A DNA stretch of 64,000 nucleotides from Arthrobacter sp. SPG23 (GTDB taxonomy: Bacteria; Actinomycetota; Actinomycetes; Actinomycetales; Micrococcaceae), in contig NZ_JYCN01000021.1 of assembly GCF_000876655.1 (NCBI RefSeq), positions 152,930-216,929 of the forward strand, read 5' to 3'. A program made the translations under genes and the position numbers. The notes beneath the pieces are model-generated. The model was given only the letters and a program-made list of their open reading frames with translations, had not been told where the DNA came from and searched no databases. Positions 28,748 to 36,778 of the stretch are shown one piece after another (position 1 is the stretch's first letter; every line of letters begins with the position of its first letter).

Positions 28748-30156
28748 TTGTCAGAGCAGGATCCGAACGCGCAGTCCCGGGAGGGCCAGGCGCAGCCGGC
28801 GCAACCACACCCTTGGGACGCGCCTCCGCAGTGGAATGCGCCGCCGCCGGCCTACGGCGGACAGCCACAGTGGAATGCGCCGCCGCCGGGCTACGGCGGA
28901 CAGCCACAGTGGAATGCGCCGCCGCCGGCCTACGGCGGACAGCCACAGTGGAGCACGCCCAACCCCGGACCACAGCCGGGGTACTCCCAGCCGGCATATG
29001 TTGCCCCGCCAAAGCCGGGCATTGTGCCTCTTCGGCCGCTGCTGTTCGGGGAAATCCTCGACGGCGCGTTCCAGACCATCAGGCGGAACGCGGCGGCGAT
29101 GCTGGGGGCGGCACTGCTGGCACAGACCCTCGCCACCGTCGTCGGGGAGGTCGCCGCGGCCGAGACCGAATCGGGGGGAGAGTCGATCGGCCTGTGGCTG
29201 ACAGGCATGGCTCCCCCCGAAGTGGCCAACCTTGGCGGAGGCCTCCTCATCGGCGCTGCCATCCTGGGACTGGTCTCGTTCTTTATCTCCGTTGTACTTC
29301 AGGGTGTGATGGTAGTTCCGGTGGCCCGTTCGGTCCTCAACCAGCGCACCGGCTTCAAGAAGATGTGGACGTTGTCACGGTCCAGGATCGGCGCGCTGCT
29401 CGCGCTGGGCGGCCTGCAGATCCTGGCCGGCGTGGCACTGGGCGTCGTGCTGCTGGGCGGGGCCTTCCTGCTGGCAACAGCCATGGGCGGAATGTCTGCG
29501 CTGATAATCGTCCCCCTGTTCCTCGGCAGCATGGTGGCCGTATTGCTGATCTCCATCCGGCTACTCTTGACCCCGGCAGCGATCGTGGTCGAGGAACAAG
29601 GCGTTCTTGACGGCCTGCGAAGGTCCTGGCAGCTCACCCGGCACAACTGGTGGCGGATCTTCGGCATCGTACTGGTCATTTCCCTCCTGATCGGCATCAT
29701 CAGCCAGATTGTCCTGGTCCCCATCAGCCTTGCTTCCGGCGGCTTCTCCTCCGTCATCGCACCCCACGGCGGCGACGACGCGCAGCGCGCCCTGTCCGCG
29801 GGCCTCGGCATCGCGACGATCATTGTCACGGCCGTTATCGGTGCCGTCGGCTACGCGTTCCAAACCTCAGTGATGGGCCTTTTGTACATGGACCTCCGGA
29901 TGCGCAAGGAAGGCCTGGACCTCGCGCTTCAGCGGCAGCTCGAGTCAGGAAACGACGACGACGGGGTTCCGGGGCGCGGCGTCGCACCGGAGGCTCACCC
30001 GGCGGGGCGCCCTCCCGACGGCGGCTGGGCTCAGTCCCCCTACGGCCCCCACCGGGCTACAACCCGCCACCGCCTTACGGCGCACCGCCAACCTACGGCC
30101 CCCCACCGGGCTACAACCCGCCACCCGGCTACAACCCGCCACCGGGTGCCGGATGA
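28748..30156 (+). CDS. GPDPase-type multi-pass membrane protein, probable frameshift
   Basis: The first gene of the MoxR operon. The N-terminal tail is built of QWNAPPPAYGGQP repeats, followed by several membrane helices of the glycerophosphodiester phosphodiesterase membrane-domain family (ending in VMGLLYMDLRMRKEG). The TTG start has GGGGAGG upstream. After QSPYGP the literal frame runs on to 30331 as arginine-rich sequence. In the neighbouring frame, from the C tract at 30046-30050, it reads PPPGYNPPPPYGAPPTYGPP and stops at 30156, overlapping the next ATG. One base appears to be missing in that C5 tract, as a sequencing error or a real mutation. The end given assumes the corrected frame. 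Confidence 0.8.
28829..28945 (+). repeat. Three tandem 39-bp coding repeats
   Basis: Three nearly identical 39-base units (beginning CAGTGGAATGCGCCG) encode QWNAPPP(A/G)YGGQP three times. A partial fourth follows. In-frame repeats of this kind can vary in copy number without breaking the gene. Confidence 0.85.
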
Positions 30157-30890
30157 GCGGGCCTGGCATTGTCGAGGCGGCCTCGCACGCGCTGTCCGCA
30201 GCCGGCGCGGCCATGCATTCGGCATTCGGCCGCGCGCGGGCCGAGGCTCCCGTGGAGCCGGACAGGCAGGAGGCCAGCCGATGGGCCGTCGAGGAGCTCT
30301 CAAAGCCTGTTTACCGGGATGCGCAGCCTGACTGGCTAACAGACCTCTGGCGTCAGTTCGCTGAATGGTTGCGATCCCTTGGCAGCGGGGACCCCGCAAT
30401 GGACAGCGGGCTCGCGGTACCCGCCATCGGAGTGACGATCCTGGTCCTCATCGCTGTGGCCATCCTCCTCGCGCGCCCACGGCTGAACGCCCGCCGCCGG
30501 CGCGCGGACGGTGACGATGTCGACGCCGACCCTTCCGTCAGCCCGGCCGAATACCGGCGGCTTGCGGGAGCCGCTGCAGCGCGCTCCGAGTGGCGCACCG
30601 CCGTCGTCGAACAGTTCCGTGCCATCGTCCGGGCCGCGGAGGACCGCGCCATTATCGACCCATTGCCGGGCCGGACGGCGGATGAGGTCGCCGGCCAGCT
30701 TGCCGGCGCCTTCAGCGGCCATGCCCCTGAGCTGCGGCGCGCCGCCCGCGTCTTCGACGGAATCAGGTACGGCAGCGCTGACGCCACAGCCAGGGACCAC
30801 GCAGGCGTGGTGGCGTTGGACCAGCTTCTGGAAACTGCCAAACCCGACTATGGCCGGCCCGCCGCAGACAATCTGGCGCTGCCGCGATGA
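30153..30890 (+). CDS. DUF4129 domain membrane protein
   Basis: A 245-residue protein with one membrane helix (about residues 88-110, VPAIGVTILVLIAVAILLA) and a cytoplasmic C-terminal DUF4129 domain (PAEYRRLAGAAAARSEWRTA, then EQFRAIVRAAEDRAIIDPLPGRTADE across two helices). DUF4129 is recurrent in operons with MoxR ATPases and DUF58 proteins. Its ATG overlaps the TGA of the frame-corrected upstream gene, and its own stop overlaps the DUF4350 start, so translation is coupled along the operon. Confidence 0.88.
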   Translation: MSGPGIVEAASHALSAAGAAMHSAFGRARAEAPVEPDRQEASRWAVEELSKPVYRDAQPDWLTDLWRQFAEWLRSLGSGDPAMDSGLAVPAIGVTILVLIAVAILLARPRLNARRRRADGDDVDADPSVSPAEYRRLAGAAAARSEWRTAVVEQFRAIVRAAEDRAIIDPLPGRTADEVAGQLAGAFSGHAPELRRAARVFDGIRYGSADATARDHAGVVALDQLLETAKPDYGRPAADNLALPR

Positions 30891-32110
30891 CGCCCGTCCT
30901 GGAGACGGACCGGCCCGCATCCGCCGCTCCTGGAGCCGGCAGCGGCCGCCGCACCCTCATGGCTTGGATCCGCCACCACCGTACCTGGACCCTTCTTATC
31001 CTGGTGTTTTCCCTTGGAGTGGGGCTAACTATCCTCGCCCAGCAATCGCCCCGCAGCGACGGCCTTGCCCTGTCTGCGCGCAACCCTGCTCCCGACGGAG
31101 CCAGGGCAGCAGCCCAAATACTGTCCAGCCGTGGCGTCGACGTCCGCCAGACCGACAACTTCGAAGCAACGATGTCCGCGCTGGACAGCGCGTCGCAGGC
31201 GTCGCAAGCCGGCAGCGGCTCCGGGCCCACATTGCTCCTGTACGACCGAAACGGCTACCTCGACGCCGTGCAGCTGCAGGCGTTGCAGCGGACGGCAGAC
31301 CGGATGGTGGTGATTACTCCCCGCCTGAACACGCTCAGCGCCCTCGACGGCGGCATCCGTCCCGCCGGCGTCGTGCCGGCGGGTATGCCGACCCTGGACC
31401 CGGGCTGTGAGCTGGATGATCCCGCCGCCGCCGGCGCGGTTACGGCGGACTCCGCATACCTCTATAAGGCCAATCATGTCTGCTACGAGCCCGTGGAAGG
31501 CCTGGGCGGCCTGTATGCCAGCAGCGACGACGGCCGGCTGGCGGTGCTCGGCAGCACCCAAATCATCAGCAACCGCCTGCTCGATGAACACGGCAACGCC
31601 GCTTTGACGCTCAGGACGCTGGGTGCCTCGGACACATTGGTCTGGTACCTGCCCGGCCTGGCGGACGTCACAACAGCGGACAAGCCGAAGACACTGGATG
31701 AACTCGCCCCGCCGTGGGTTGCCTTCCTTGGCCCGTGGCTTGCCCTGGTGGCATTGCTGGCCATGGCCTGGCGGGGAAGGCGGCTGGGGCCCCTGGTCTT
31801 CGAACCGCTGCCCGTGGTGGTCAAGGCAGTGGAAACGGCCGAAGGCCGGGCCCGGCTCTACCATGACGCCCACGCCGTGGACCGGGCGGCCGACAATCTC
31901 AGGGCCGGTGCCCTGGTCCGGCTCGCCCGGGTCCTCCGGCTGGGACCGGACGCCGGGTCAGCGGCAGTTGTCGACGCCGTCGCCCGTCATCTGGGGCGCA
32001 CTCCCGAAGACACGGCCGGCATCCTTGAGGCCCGTCCCCGGACGGAGACCGCGCTGGTCCACTGGGCCCAGGAACTTGAATCACTAGAGGAAGAGGTAAC
32101 TGCCCGATGA
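30887..32110 (+). CDS. DUF4350 domain membrane protein
   Basis: A 407-residue protein. There is an N-terminal membrane helix at about residues 32-50 (WTLLILVFSLGVGLTILA), an extracytoplasmic DUF4350 domain starting NPAPDGARAAAQILSSRGVDV, and a second helix near residue 282 (WLALVALLAMAW). The C-terminal cytoplasmic portion includes helices rich in arginine. Homologue of Rv3691, which also precedes a moxR gene. The function is unknown; the coupled position suggests a component of a membrane-associated MoxR machine. Confidence 0.87.
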   Translation: MTPVLETDRPASAAPGAGSGRRTLMAWIRHHRTWTLLILVFSLGVGLTILAQQSPRSDGLALSARNPAPDGARAAAQILSSRGVDVRQTDNFEATMSALDSASQASQAGSGSGPTLLLYDRNGYLDAVQLQALQRTADRMVVITPRLNTLSALDGGIRPAGVVPAGMPTLDPGCELDDPAAAGAVTADSAYLYKANHVCYEPVEGLGGLYASSDDGRLAVLGSTQIISNRLLDEHGNAALTLRTLGASDTLVWYLPGLADVTTADKPKTLDELAPPWVAFLGPWLALVALLAMAWRGRRLGPLVFEPLPVVVKAVETAEGRARLYHDAHAVDRAADNLRAGALVRLARVLRLGPDAGSAAVVDAVARHLGRTPEDTAGILEARPRTETALVHWAQELESLEEEVTAR

Positions 32111-33135
32111 GTGAGCAGACCAACAGTTTCACGCACGGCGCCCCCGGCGGGCCCGCCCTGGCAACCGCCGGGGCCGGGCCCGGCACCGATCCCGTCCGCC
32201 AGGCCCTGCTCGACGTGCGGCACGAGGTGGCCAAAGCTGTGGTCGGCCAGGACGCCACCGTCACGGGGCTGCTCATCGCATTACTGTGCCGCGGGCATGT
32301 CCTGCTGGAAGGAGTTCCGGGGGTGGCCAAGACCCTGCTGGTCCGCACGCTTTCCGCAGCCCTGAGCCTGGACACCAAGCGCGTGCAGTTCACTCCCGAC
32401 CTGATGCCCGGTGATATTACCGGCTCTCTGGTCTTCGACTCCCGGACCTCTGAGTTCAGCTTCCGTGAGGGCCCCGTCTTCACCAACATCCTCCTGGCCG
32501 ACGAGATCAACAGGACGCCGCCGAAGACGCAGGCCTCCCTGTTGGAGGCCATGGAGGAACGCCAGGTGTCGGCGGACGGCACCACACGGCCGCTTCCGGT
32601 TCCGTTCATCGTGGCGGCCACGCAGAACCCCGTGGAGTACGAGGGCACCTATCCCCTGCCTGAGGCCCAGCTGGACCGTTTCCTCCTGAAGCTTGCCATG
32701 CCGTTGCCGGGGCGGGCCGACGAGATCGAGGTCATCCGCAGGCATGCGGCCGGCTTCGACTCCAGGAACCTGGCGGCTGCCGGCGTGCGCGCGGTGGCGG
32801 GTGTGGCCGAACTGGAACAGGCACGCCAGGCAGTGGGTGCCGTGGAGGTGGCCCCTGAGGTTGCCGCCTACATCGTCGATATCGCCAGGGCCACCCGCGC
32901 CGCGCCGTCCTTCCAGCTCGGCGTGTCTCCGCGCGGCGCGACAGCCCTGCTGAGTGCCGCCCGCGCGTGGGCCTGGCTCTCCGGGCGGCAGTTCGTCACC
33001 CCGGACGACGTGAAGGCGCTGGCACTCCCCTGCCTGCGCCACCGCGTGGCCCTGCAGCCGGAAGCGCAGATGGACGGCGTGCACGTTGACGGCGTCCTCA
33101 ACAGCATCCTGGCTACCGTTCCCGTGCCCCGCTGA
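32107..33135 (+). CDS. MoxR-family AAA+ ATPase
   Basis: A 342-residue AAA_3 ATPase. Walker A is GVPGVAKT (near residue 73), Walker B is ILLADEINRTPPKTQ, and sensor 1 lies in PFIVAATQNP. MoxR proteins act as chaperones that mature or insert metal cofactors together with DUF58 or VWA proteins. Start and stop junctions are tight (ATGA overlap with the previous gene, four-base gap to DUF58), so it belongs to the same operon. Homologue of MoxR2 (Rv3692). Confidence 0.95.
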   Translation: MSEQTNSFTHGAPGGPALATAGAGPGTDPVRQALLDVRHEVAKAVVGQDATVTGLLIALLCRGHVLLEGVPGVAKTLLVRTLSAALSLDTKRVQFTPDLMPGDITGSLVFDSRTSEFSFREGPVFTNILLADEINRTPPKTQASLLEAMEERQVSADGTTRPLPVPFIVAATQNPVEYEGTYPLPEAQLDRFLLKLAMPLPGRADEIEVIRRHAAGFDSRNLAAAGVRAVAGVAELEQARQAVGAVEVAPEVAAYIVDIARATRAAPSFQLGVSPRGATALLSAARAWAWLSGRQFVTPDDVKALALPCLRHRVALQPEAQMDGVHVDGVLNSILATVPVPR

Positions 33136-33139
33136 CGCC

Positions 33140-34432
33140 ATGGCCATCTCCGGACGGTTCGTCCTACTGGCGCTGGCCGGGCTGGTGCCGGTGATGCTGT
33201 TCCCCGGCTGGGGCACGGTGCTGCTGGTCTGCCTGGCCCTGATCGCTTTCCTGCTGCTGGATCTCGCCATGGCCGCGTCCCTCCGAAAGGTGACGCTGGA
33301 CCGCACCCTGCCGGCAAACGTCACGCTCACAGGCAGCACCGAGTCCGTCCTGACTGTCGGGAACACGGGTTCGCGTCCGCTCCGGGTGTTGGTCCGGGAT
33401 GCCTGGCAGCCGTCTGCCGGCGCGCAGAATCCCCGCCAGCAGGTGGACGTTCCGGCCGGCGAGCGGCGGCGCATGAAGGTCCTGCTGAAGCCTGCCCGGC
33501 GCGGCGACCTCGCGGCACCGCATGTGACCCTCCGCGCCTTTGGTCCGCTGCGGCTGGCCGCCCGGCAGCGGACACTGCCGTGTCCGGGCTCCGTCCGGGT
33601 GCTGCCGCCGTTCCACTCGCGACGCCACCTTCCCTCCAAGCTCCGTAAACTGCGCGAGCTGGACGGAAAGGCGGCGGTCCAGATCAGGGGTGCCGGCACC
33701 GAGTTCGATTCCCTCCGCGACTACGTCCGTGGTGACGACGTGCGCTCCATTGACTGGCGTGCCACGGCGCGGCGGTCCGCCGTCGTCGTCCGTACCTGGC
33801 GTCCCGAACGTGACCGGCGCGTGGTGATCATGCTCGATACCTCCCGTACCGCGGCTGCGAGGATCGACGACGAACCCCGCCTTGACACCGGCATCGAGGC
33901 GGCGCTGCTGCTGGCCGTGCTCGCCGAACGCGGCGGTGACCGCGTGGACTTCTTCGCCTTTGACCGGCGGACCAGGGGACGGGCCGGGTCCGCCTCGAAA
34001 GGGAACCTGTTGGGGCAGCTCGTGCAGGCCATGGCGCCCTTGGAACCCGAGCTCATCGAGCTGGACTGGAGCCAGATCCCCGGCCAGGTCCGGCAGATTT
34101 CCGCACACCGCTCACTGGTGGTGCTGCTGACCCCGCTGGACGGCGGCGCGCCGGAAGAAGGACTGCTGCCGATGGCCGCGCAGTTGGCGCAGCAGCACGT
34201 TGTGGTGGTTGCCTCCGTGCGGGATCCCATGCTGGGCACGATGCGGAAGGAACGGACGACGGCGGCACAGGTGTTCCGCGCGGCAGCGGCCGAACGGGCT
34301 CTGCTGGAACGCGAAGCCGTGGCCATCCAGCTGCGCCAGATGGGCGTGGAAGTGGTGGACGCCGAACCCCACCAGCTGCCGCCCGCACTCGCGGACGCCT
34401 ACATCCGGCTCAAGGCGGCAGGAAGACTATGA
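33140..34432 (+). CDS. DUF58 domain protein
   Basis: A 430-residue protein with two N-terminal membrane helices (about residues 5-22 and 25-45), an Ig-like extracytoplasmic or cytosolic beta domain, and a DUF58 core: FDSLRDYVRGDDVRSIDWRA, then a VWA-like MIDAS-type segment VVIMLDTSRTAA. DUF58 proteins are usual clients or partners of MoxR ATPases. The ATG starting MAISGRFVLL is four bases after the moxR stop. An earlier frame start at 33086 would overlap moxR by 50 bases and is rejected. Confidence 0.92.
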   Translation: MAISGRFVLLALAGLVPVMLFPGWGTVLLVCLALIAFLLLDLAMAASLRKVTLDRTLPANVTLTGSTESVLTVGNTGSRPLRVLVRDAWQPSAGAQNPRQQVDVPAGERRRMKVLLKPARRGDLAAPHVTLRAFGPLRLAARQRTLPCPGSVRVLPPFHSRRHLPSKLRKLRELDGKAAVQIRGAGTEFDSLRDYVRGDDVRSIDWRATARRSAVVVRTWRPERDRRVVIMLDTSRTAAARIDDEPRLDTGIEAALLLAVLAERGGDRVDFFAFDRRTRGRAGSASKGNLLGQLVQAMAPLEPELIELDWSQIPGQVRQISAHRSLVVLLTPLDGGAPEEGLLPMAAQLAQQHVVVVASVRDPMLGTMRKERTTAAQVFRAAAAERALLEREAVAIQLRQMGVEVVDAEPHQLPPALADAYIRLKAAGRL

Positions 34433-34460
34433 CCCATGCGTCGAAAACCAGGAGGATACC

Positions 34461-35174
34461 GTGAACACACCCATCTATGAACGTGCCCTGGGCAGTGACT
34501 TCCCCCGCCTGCAGCCCGAGCTCCAGGAGTACTTCTCGCTCGCTCCCGGCTCCGGGCGCTACGGCGTCGGAGAAGGCGTGTTCGACGTCGTCGGGTGCCG
34601 GCAGGCGTGGCTCCGTCCACTGCTGCGGCTGACCGCCGGGGAGGAAGCGTTCTTCCCGGAGTACGGCGAACGTATTCCCTTCCGGATCGAAAACCACGCG
34701 CACCTCGACCCGTTCGGCCGATCAAGCCTCACCGCCCGGCGCGAGATCCACTTTCCCGGCGGCACGCGGTTGTTCCACGACACCACCAGCTTTGACGACT
34801 CCCGAAGCACTCCGGGTCTGGTGGATTACGTGGGCCGCTACCGGCGCCTGGTCACCGACCTCAACCTCAGCGTGACTGCCGAGGGCAGGCTCCGCGGCGT
34901 CTCCGAGGCGTCCCGGCTGTTCCTGGGCCCGCTGCGCATCCCCTTGCCGGCGGCACTGGATGCCAAGGCCTACGCGGAGCAGTGGTGGGAACCGGCAGAG
35001 GGCCCGCAGGGAAAGCACCGTATCCAGGTCAAAGTGATCCAGCCGCAGCTGGGACTCGTGCTGGTCTATGCCGGGAGCTTCGACTACCGGCTCCGCGCCT
35101 ACCCCGGAGGGGCCACGGGCGCGGGCCATCTCCCGGGTTACGCCCGTCCGGACAGGTGGGAGAGCCGGGTCTAG
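34461..35174 (+). CDS. DUF4166 domain protein
   Basis: A 237-residue soluble protein that closes the MoxR operon. It starts with GTG, five bases after GGAGG. It shows a DUF4166-like pattern (YERALGSDFPRLQPELQEYF, FFPEYGERIPF, ETTS-like HDTTSFD and RGVSEASRLFLGPLRIPLP). This family is poorly characterised and appears sometimes fused to membrane or dehydrogenase modules. Its TAG stop shares a CTAG palindrome with the stop of the convergent MetE-like gene. Confidence 0.75.
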   Translation: MNTPIYERALGSDFPRLQPELQEYFSLAPGSGRYGVGEGVFDVVGCRQAWLRPLLRLTAGEEAFFPEYGERIPFRIENHAHLDPFGRSSLTARREIHFPGGTRLFHDTTSFDDSRSTPGLVDYVGRYRRLVTDLNLSVTAEGRLRGVSEASRLFLGPLRIPLPAALDAKAYAEQWWEPAEGPQGKHRIQVKVIQPQLGLVLVYAGSFDYRLRAYPGGATGAGHLPGYARPDRWESRV

Positions 35175-36196
35175 CCGAGCGCCAGCTGGTTGAGCCCGTC
35201 CGCCACCTGGGTGAGGCGGGCCAGGACGGCCGTGGCGGAGGACGGCGTGTGCCCGGAAAGCCCCTCGGACGGCGTCACCCGGATCGAACCAAGCGAGGAG
35301 GCCGGCAGACCCAGCTGGCGCCAGGGGCGCCACACGTTCTCCACGGCTTCCTGGACACGCGGCAGGGCGTTAGCGGTACGGTTGGCCGGCAGCACGCCGG
35401 CCCACAAGCTCTTCCCGGCCTCGACCGCGCCCGCCAGCTGTTCCCATTGACGGGATGTGAGGGCCTTGAGCGGCACTGCGATCCCGTCAGCGCCTGCGGA
35501 GAGAATGCGTTCGAAGGGCGCCTCGATTTCAGCAACCGCGATGACCGTTTCGGCGGCACCGGCGGCCCTGAGCGCATCGATGAGCAGACGCCACGACTCT
35601 GTGACTTCCTGGCCCGGCACGGACCGCAACGTCCGGTATCCGCTGGCAGTGGGAATCGTGCCGCCGAGGACGGCAGCGATGTCAGGTTCATCGATCTGGA
35701 CCACCAGCCGCGCCCCGGGAACAGCCGTCCCGACCCTGGCCAGGAAATCCCCTATGCCTGCTGCCAGCGATTCGGCAATGTCGCGTCTGGCGCCGTAGTC
35801 GAGCAGGGCCCGTTCGCCGTTGTGGAGGTGAAGGCCGGCGGCCAGGCTGAGCGGACCGCGCAGTTGGACCTTGAAATCTGCTGACGGAGTGTCTTCTGTT
35901 CCGGCGATGTCGGCAAGGACGTTGATGTCCGTGGACAGCGCCGACCTGGCCCGCATGAGGTCCTTACCCGGACGATCCACGATCCGCCATCCGTAAGGCT
36001 GGACGTCCACGCTAAAGTCCACCAGGAGCGAGGCCGTCCTGCCGAGCGCATCCGACCCGACGCCGCGGTCCGGGAGCTCCACGAGGAACGGCAAGTGCGG
36101 GCTGCCGAGTTCGCCGCGGACTATCCGGGTGGCTTCCAGCGGATCTTCACCGGGCCACGGTCCCAGGGCTGTGGCAGTTACCTGCGATTCCGGCAT
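35171..36196 (-). CDS. MetE C-terminal-like protein lacking zinc ligands (Rv3015c-like)
   Basis: A 341-residue protein with the TIM-barrel fold of the cobalamin-independent methionine synthase C-terminal domain (FLVELPDRGVG, QLRGPLSLAAGL, LVVQIDEPDIAAVLGG, SIRVTPSEGLSG). The whole protein contains no cysteine, and the TPSEGLSG segment falls where MetE has its zinc cysteine. It therefore cannot bind the catalytic zinc in the usual way and is unlikely to be a methionine synthase. It resembles Rv3015c of M. tuberculosis, a conserved protein of unknown role. It is three bases from the chorismate mutase gene and probably cotranscribed with it. Confidence 0.82.
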   Translation of the reverse strand: MPESQVTATALGPWPGEDPLEATRIVRGELGSPHLPFLVELPDRGVGSDALGRTASLLVDFSVDVQPYGWRIVDRPGKDLMRARSALSTDINVLADIAGTEDTPSADFKVQLRGPLSLAAGLHLHNGERALLDYGARRDIAESLAAGIGDFLARVGTAVPGARLVVQIDEPDIAAVLGGTIPTASGYRTLRSVPGQEVTESWRLLIDALRAAGAAETVIAVAEIEAPFERILSAGADGIAVPLKALTSRQWEQLAGAVEAGKSLWAGVLPANRTANALPRVQEAVENVWRPWRQLGLPASSLGSIRVTPSEGLSGHTPSSATAVLARLTQVADGLNQLALG

Positions 36197-36199
36197 GGC

Positions 36200-36643
36200 C
36201 TAGGCGTCGACGGCGGCGGAGGGGGCAGGCGAGGAAAGCAGCGGCTGGCCCGCAGCCGTTCCGTTGTTCTCCGCGGCCTGGTGATCTTCCGCAATGGCCT
36301 CGTGATGCCGGATGACCTCCCCGATGATGAAGTTCAGGAACTTCTCAGCGAACGCCGGATCCAGGTGAGCTTCCTCGGCAAGGCGCCGCAGCCGTGCAAT
36401 CTGCGCGGTCTCCCGGCCGGGGTCGCCGGCGGGGAGTTTGTGCGCCGCCTTCAGGAAGCCCACTTTCTGCGTGGCCTTGAACCGCTCGGCCAGGAGAAAG
36501 ACAAGGGTGGCGTCGATGTTGTCGATGCTGGACCGGATAGACAGCAGTTCAGCCATGACCGATTGGTCCACCTGTCCGGCCAGTGAGCTGGCTGAGGGGT
36601 CGTAGGAGTCGGTGCCTGGATGATCTTGGTTCTGCTCGGTCAT
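36200..36643 (-). CDS. Chorismate mutase, AroQ type
   Basis: A 147-residue enzyme that converts chorismate to prephenate for phenylalanine and tyrosine synthesis. The helical AroQ core starts at about residue 30 (LLSIRSSIDNIDATLVFLLA) and contains the active-site Arg and Lys positions (AERFKATQKVGFLKA, GRETAQIARLRRLAEE). The flanks are low complexity. It lacks a signal peptide, so it is the cytoplasmic form, like Rv0948c. A strong terminator lies just upstream, separating it from the peptide transporter operon. Confidence 0.93.
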   Translation of the reverse strand: MTEQNQDHPGTDSYDPSASSLAGQVDQSVMAELLSIRSSIDNIDATLVFLLAERFKATQKVGFLKAAHKLPAGDPGRETAQIARLRRLAEEAHLDPAFAEKFLNFIIGEVIRHHEAIAEDHQAAENNGTAAGQPLLSSPAPSAAVDA

Positions 36644-36729
36644 GCTTCCAGTCTATGGGCACCCCGCCAATTCCCCGTGGCTGTTAAGCGTCTGTGCAAC
36701 GTTGCCCGGGGGCGGGACCGGGGACGCAA

Positions 36730-36760
36730 ATGCCCGCCGTCCTGAACGGACGGCGGGCAT
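36730..36760 (-). terminator. Terminator of the peptide ABC transporter operon
   Basis: A perfect 13-pair stem (ATGCCCGCCGTCC with its complement) closes on a five-base TGAAC loop, 19 bases beyond the stop of the ATP-binding gene. On the minus strand it is followed by a short TTTG. Confidence 0.8.
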
Positions 36761-36778
36761 CTTCGCCGCGGAACGGAA

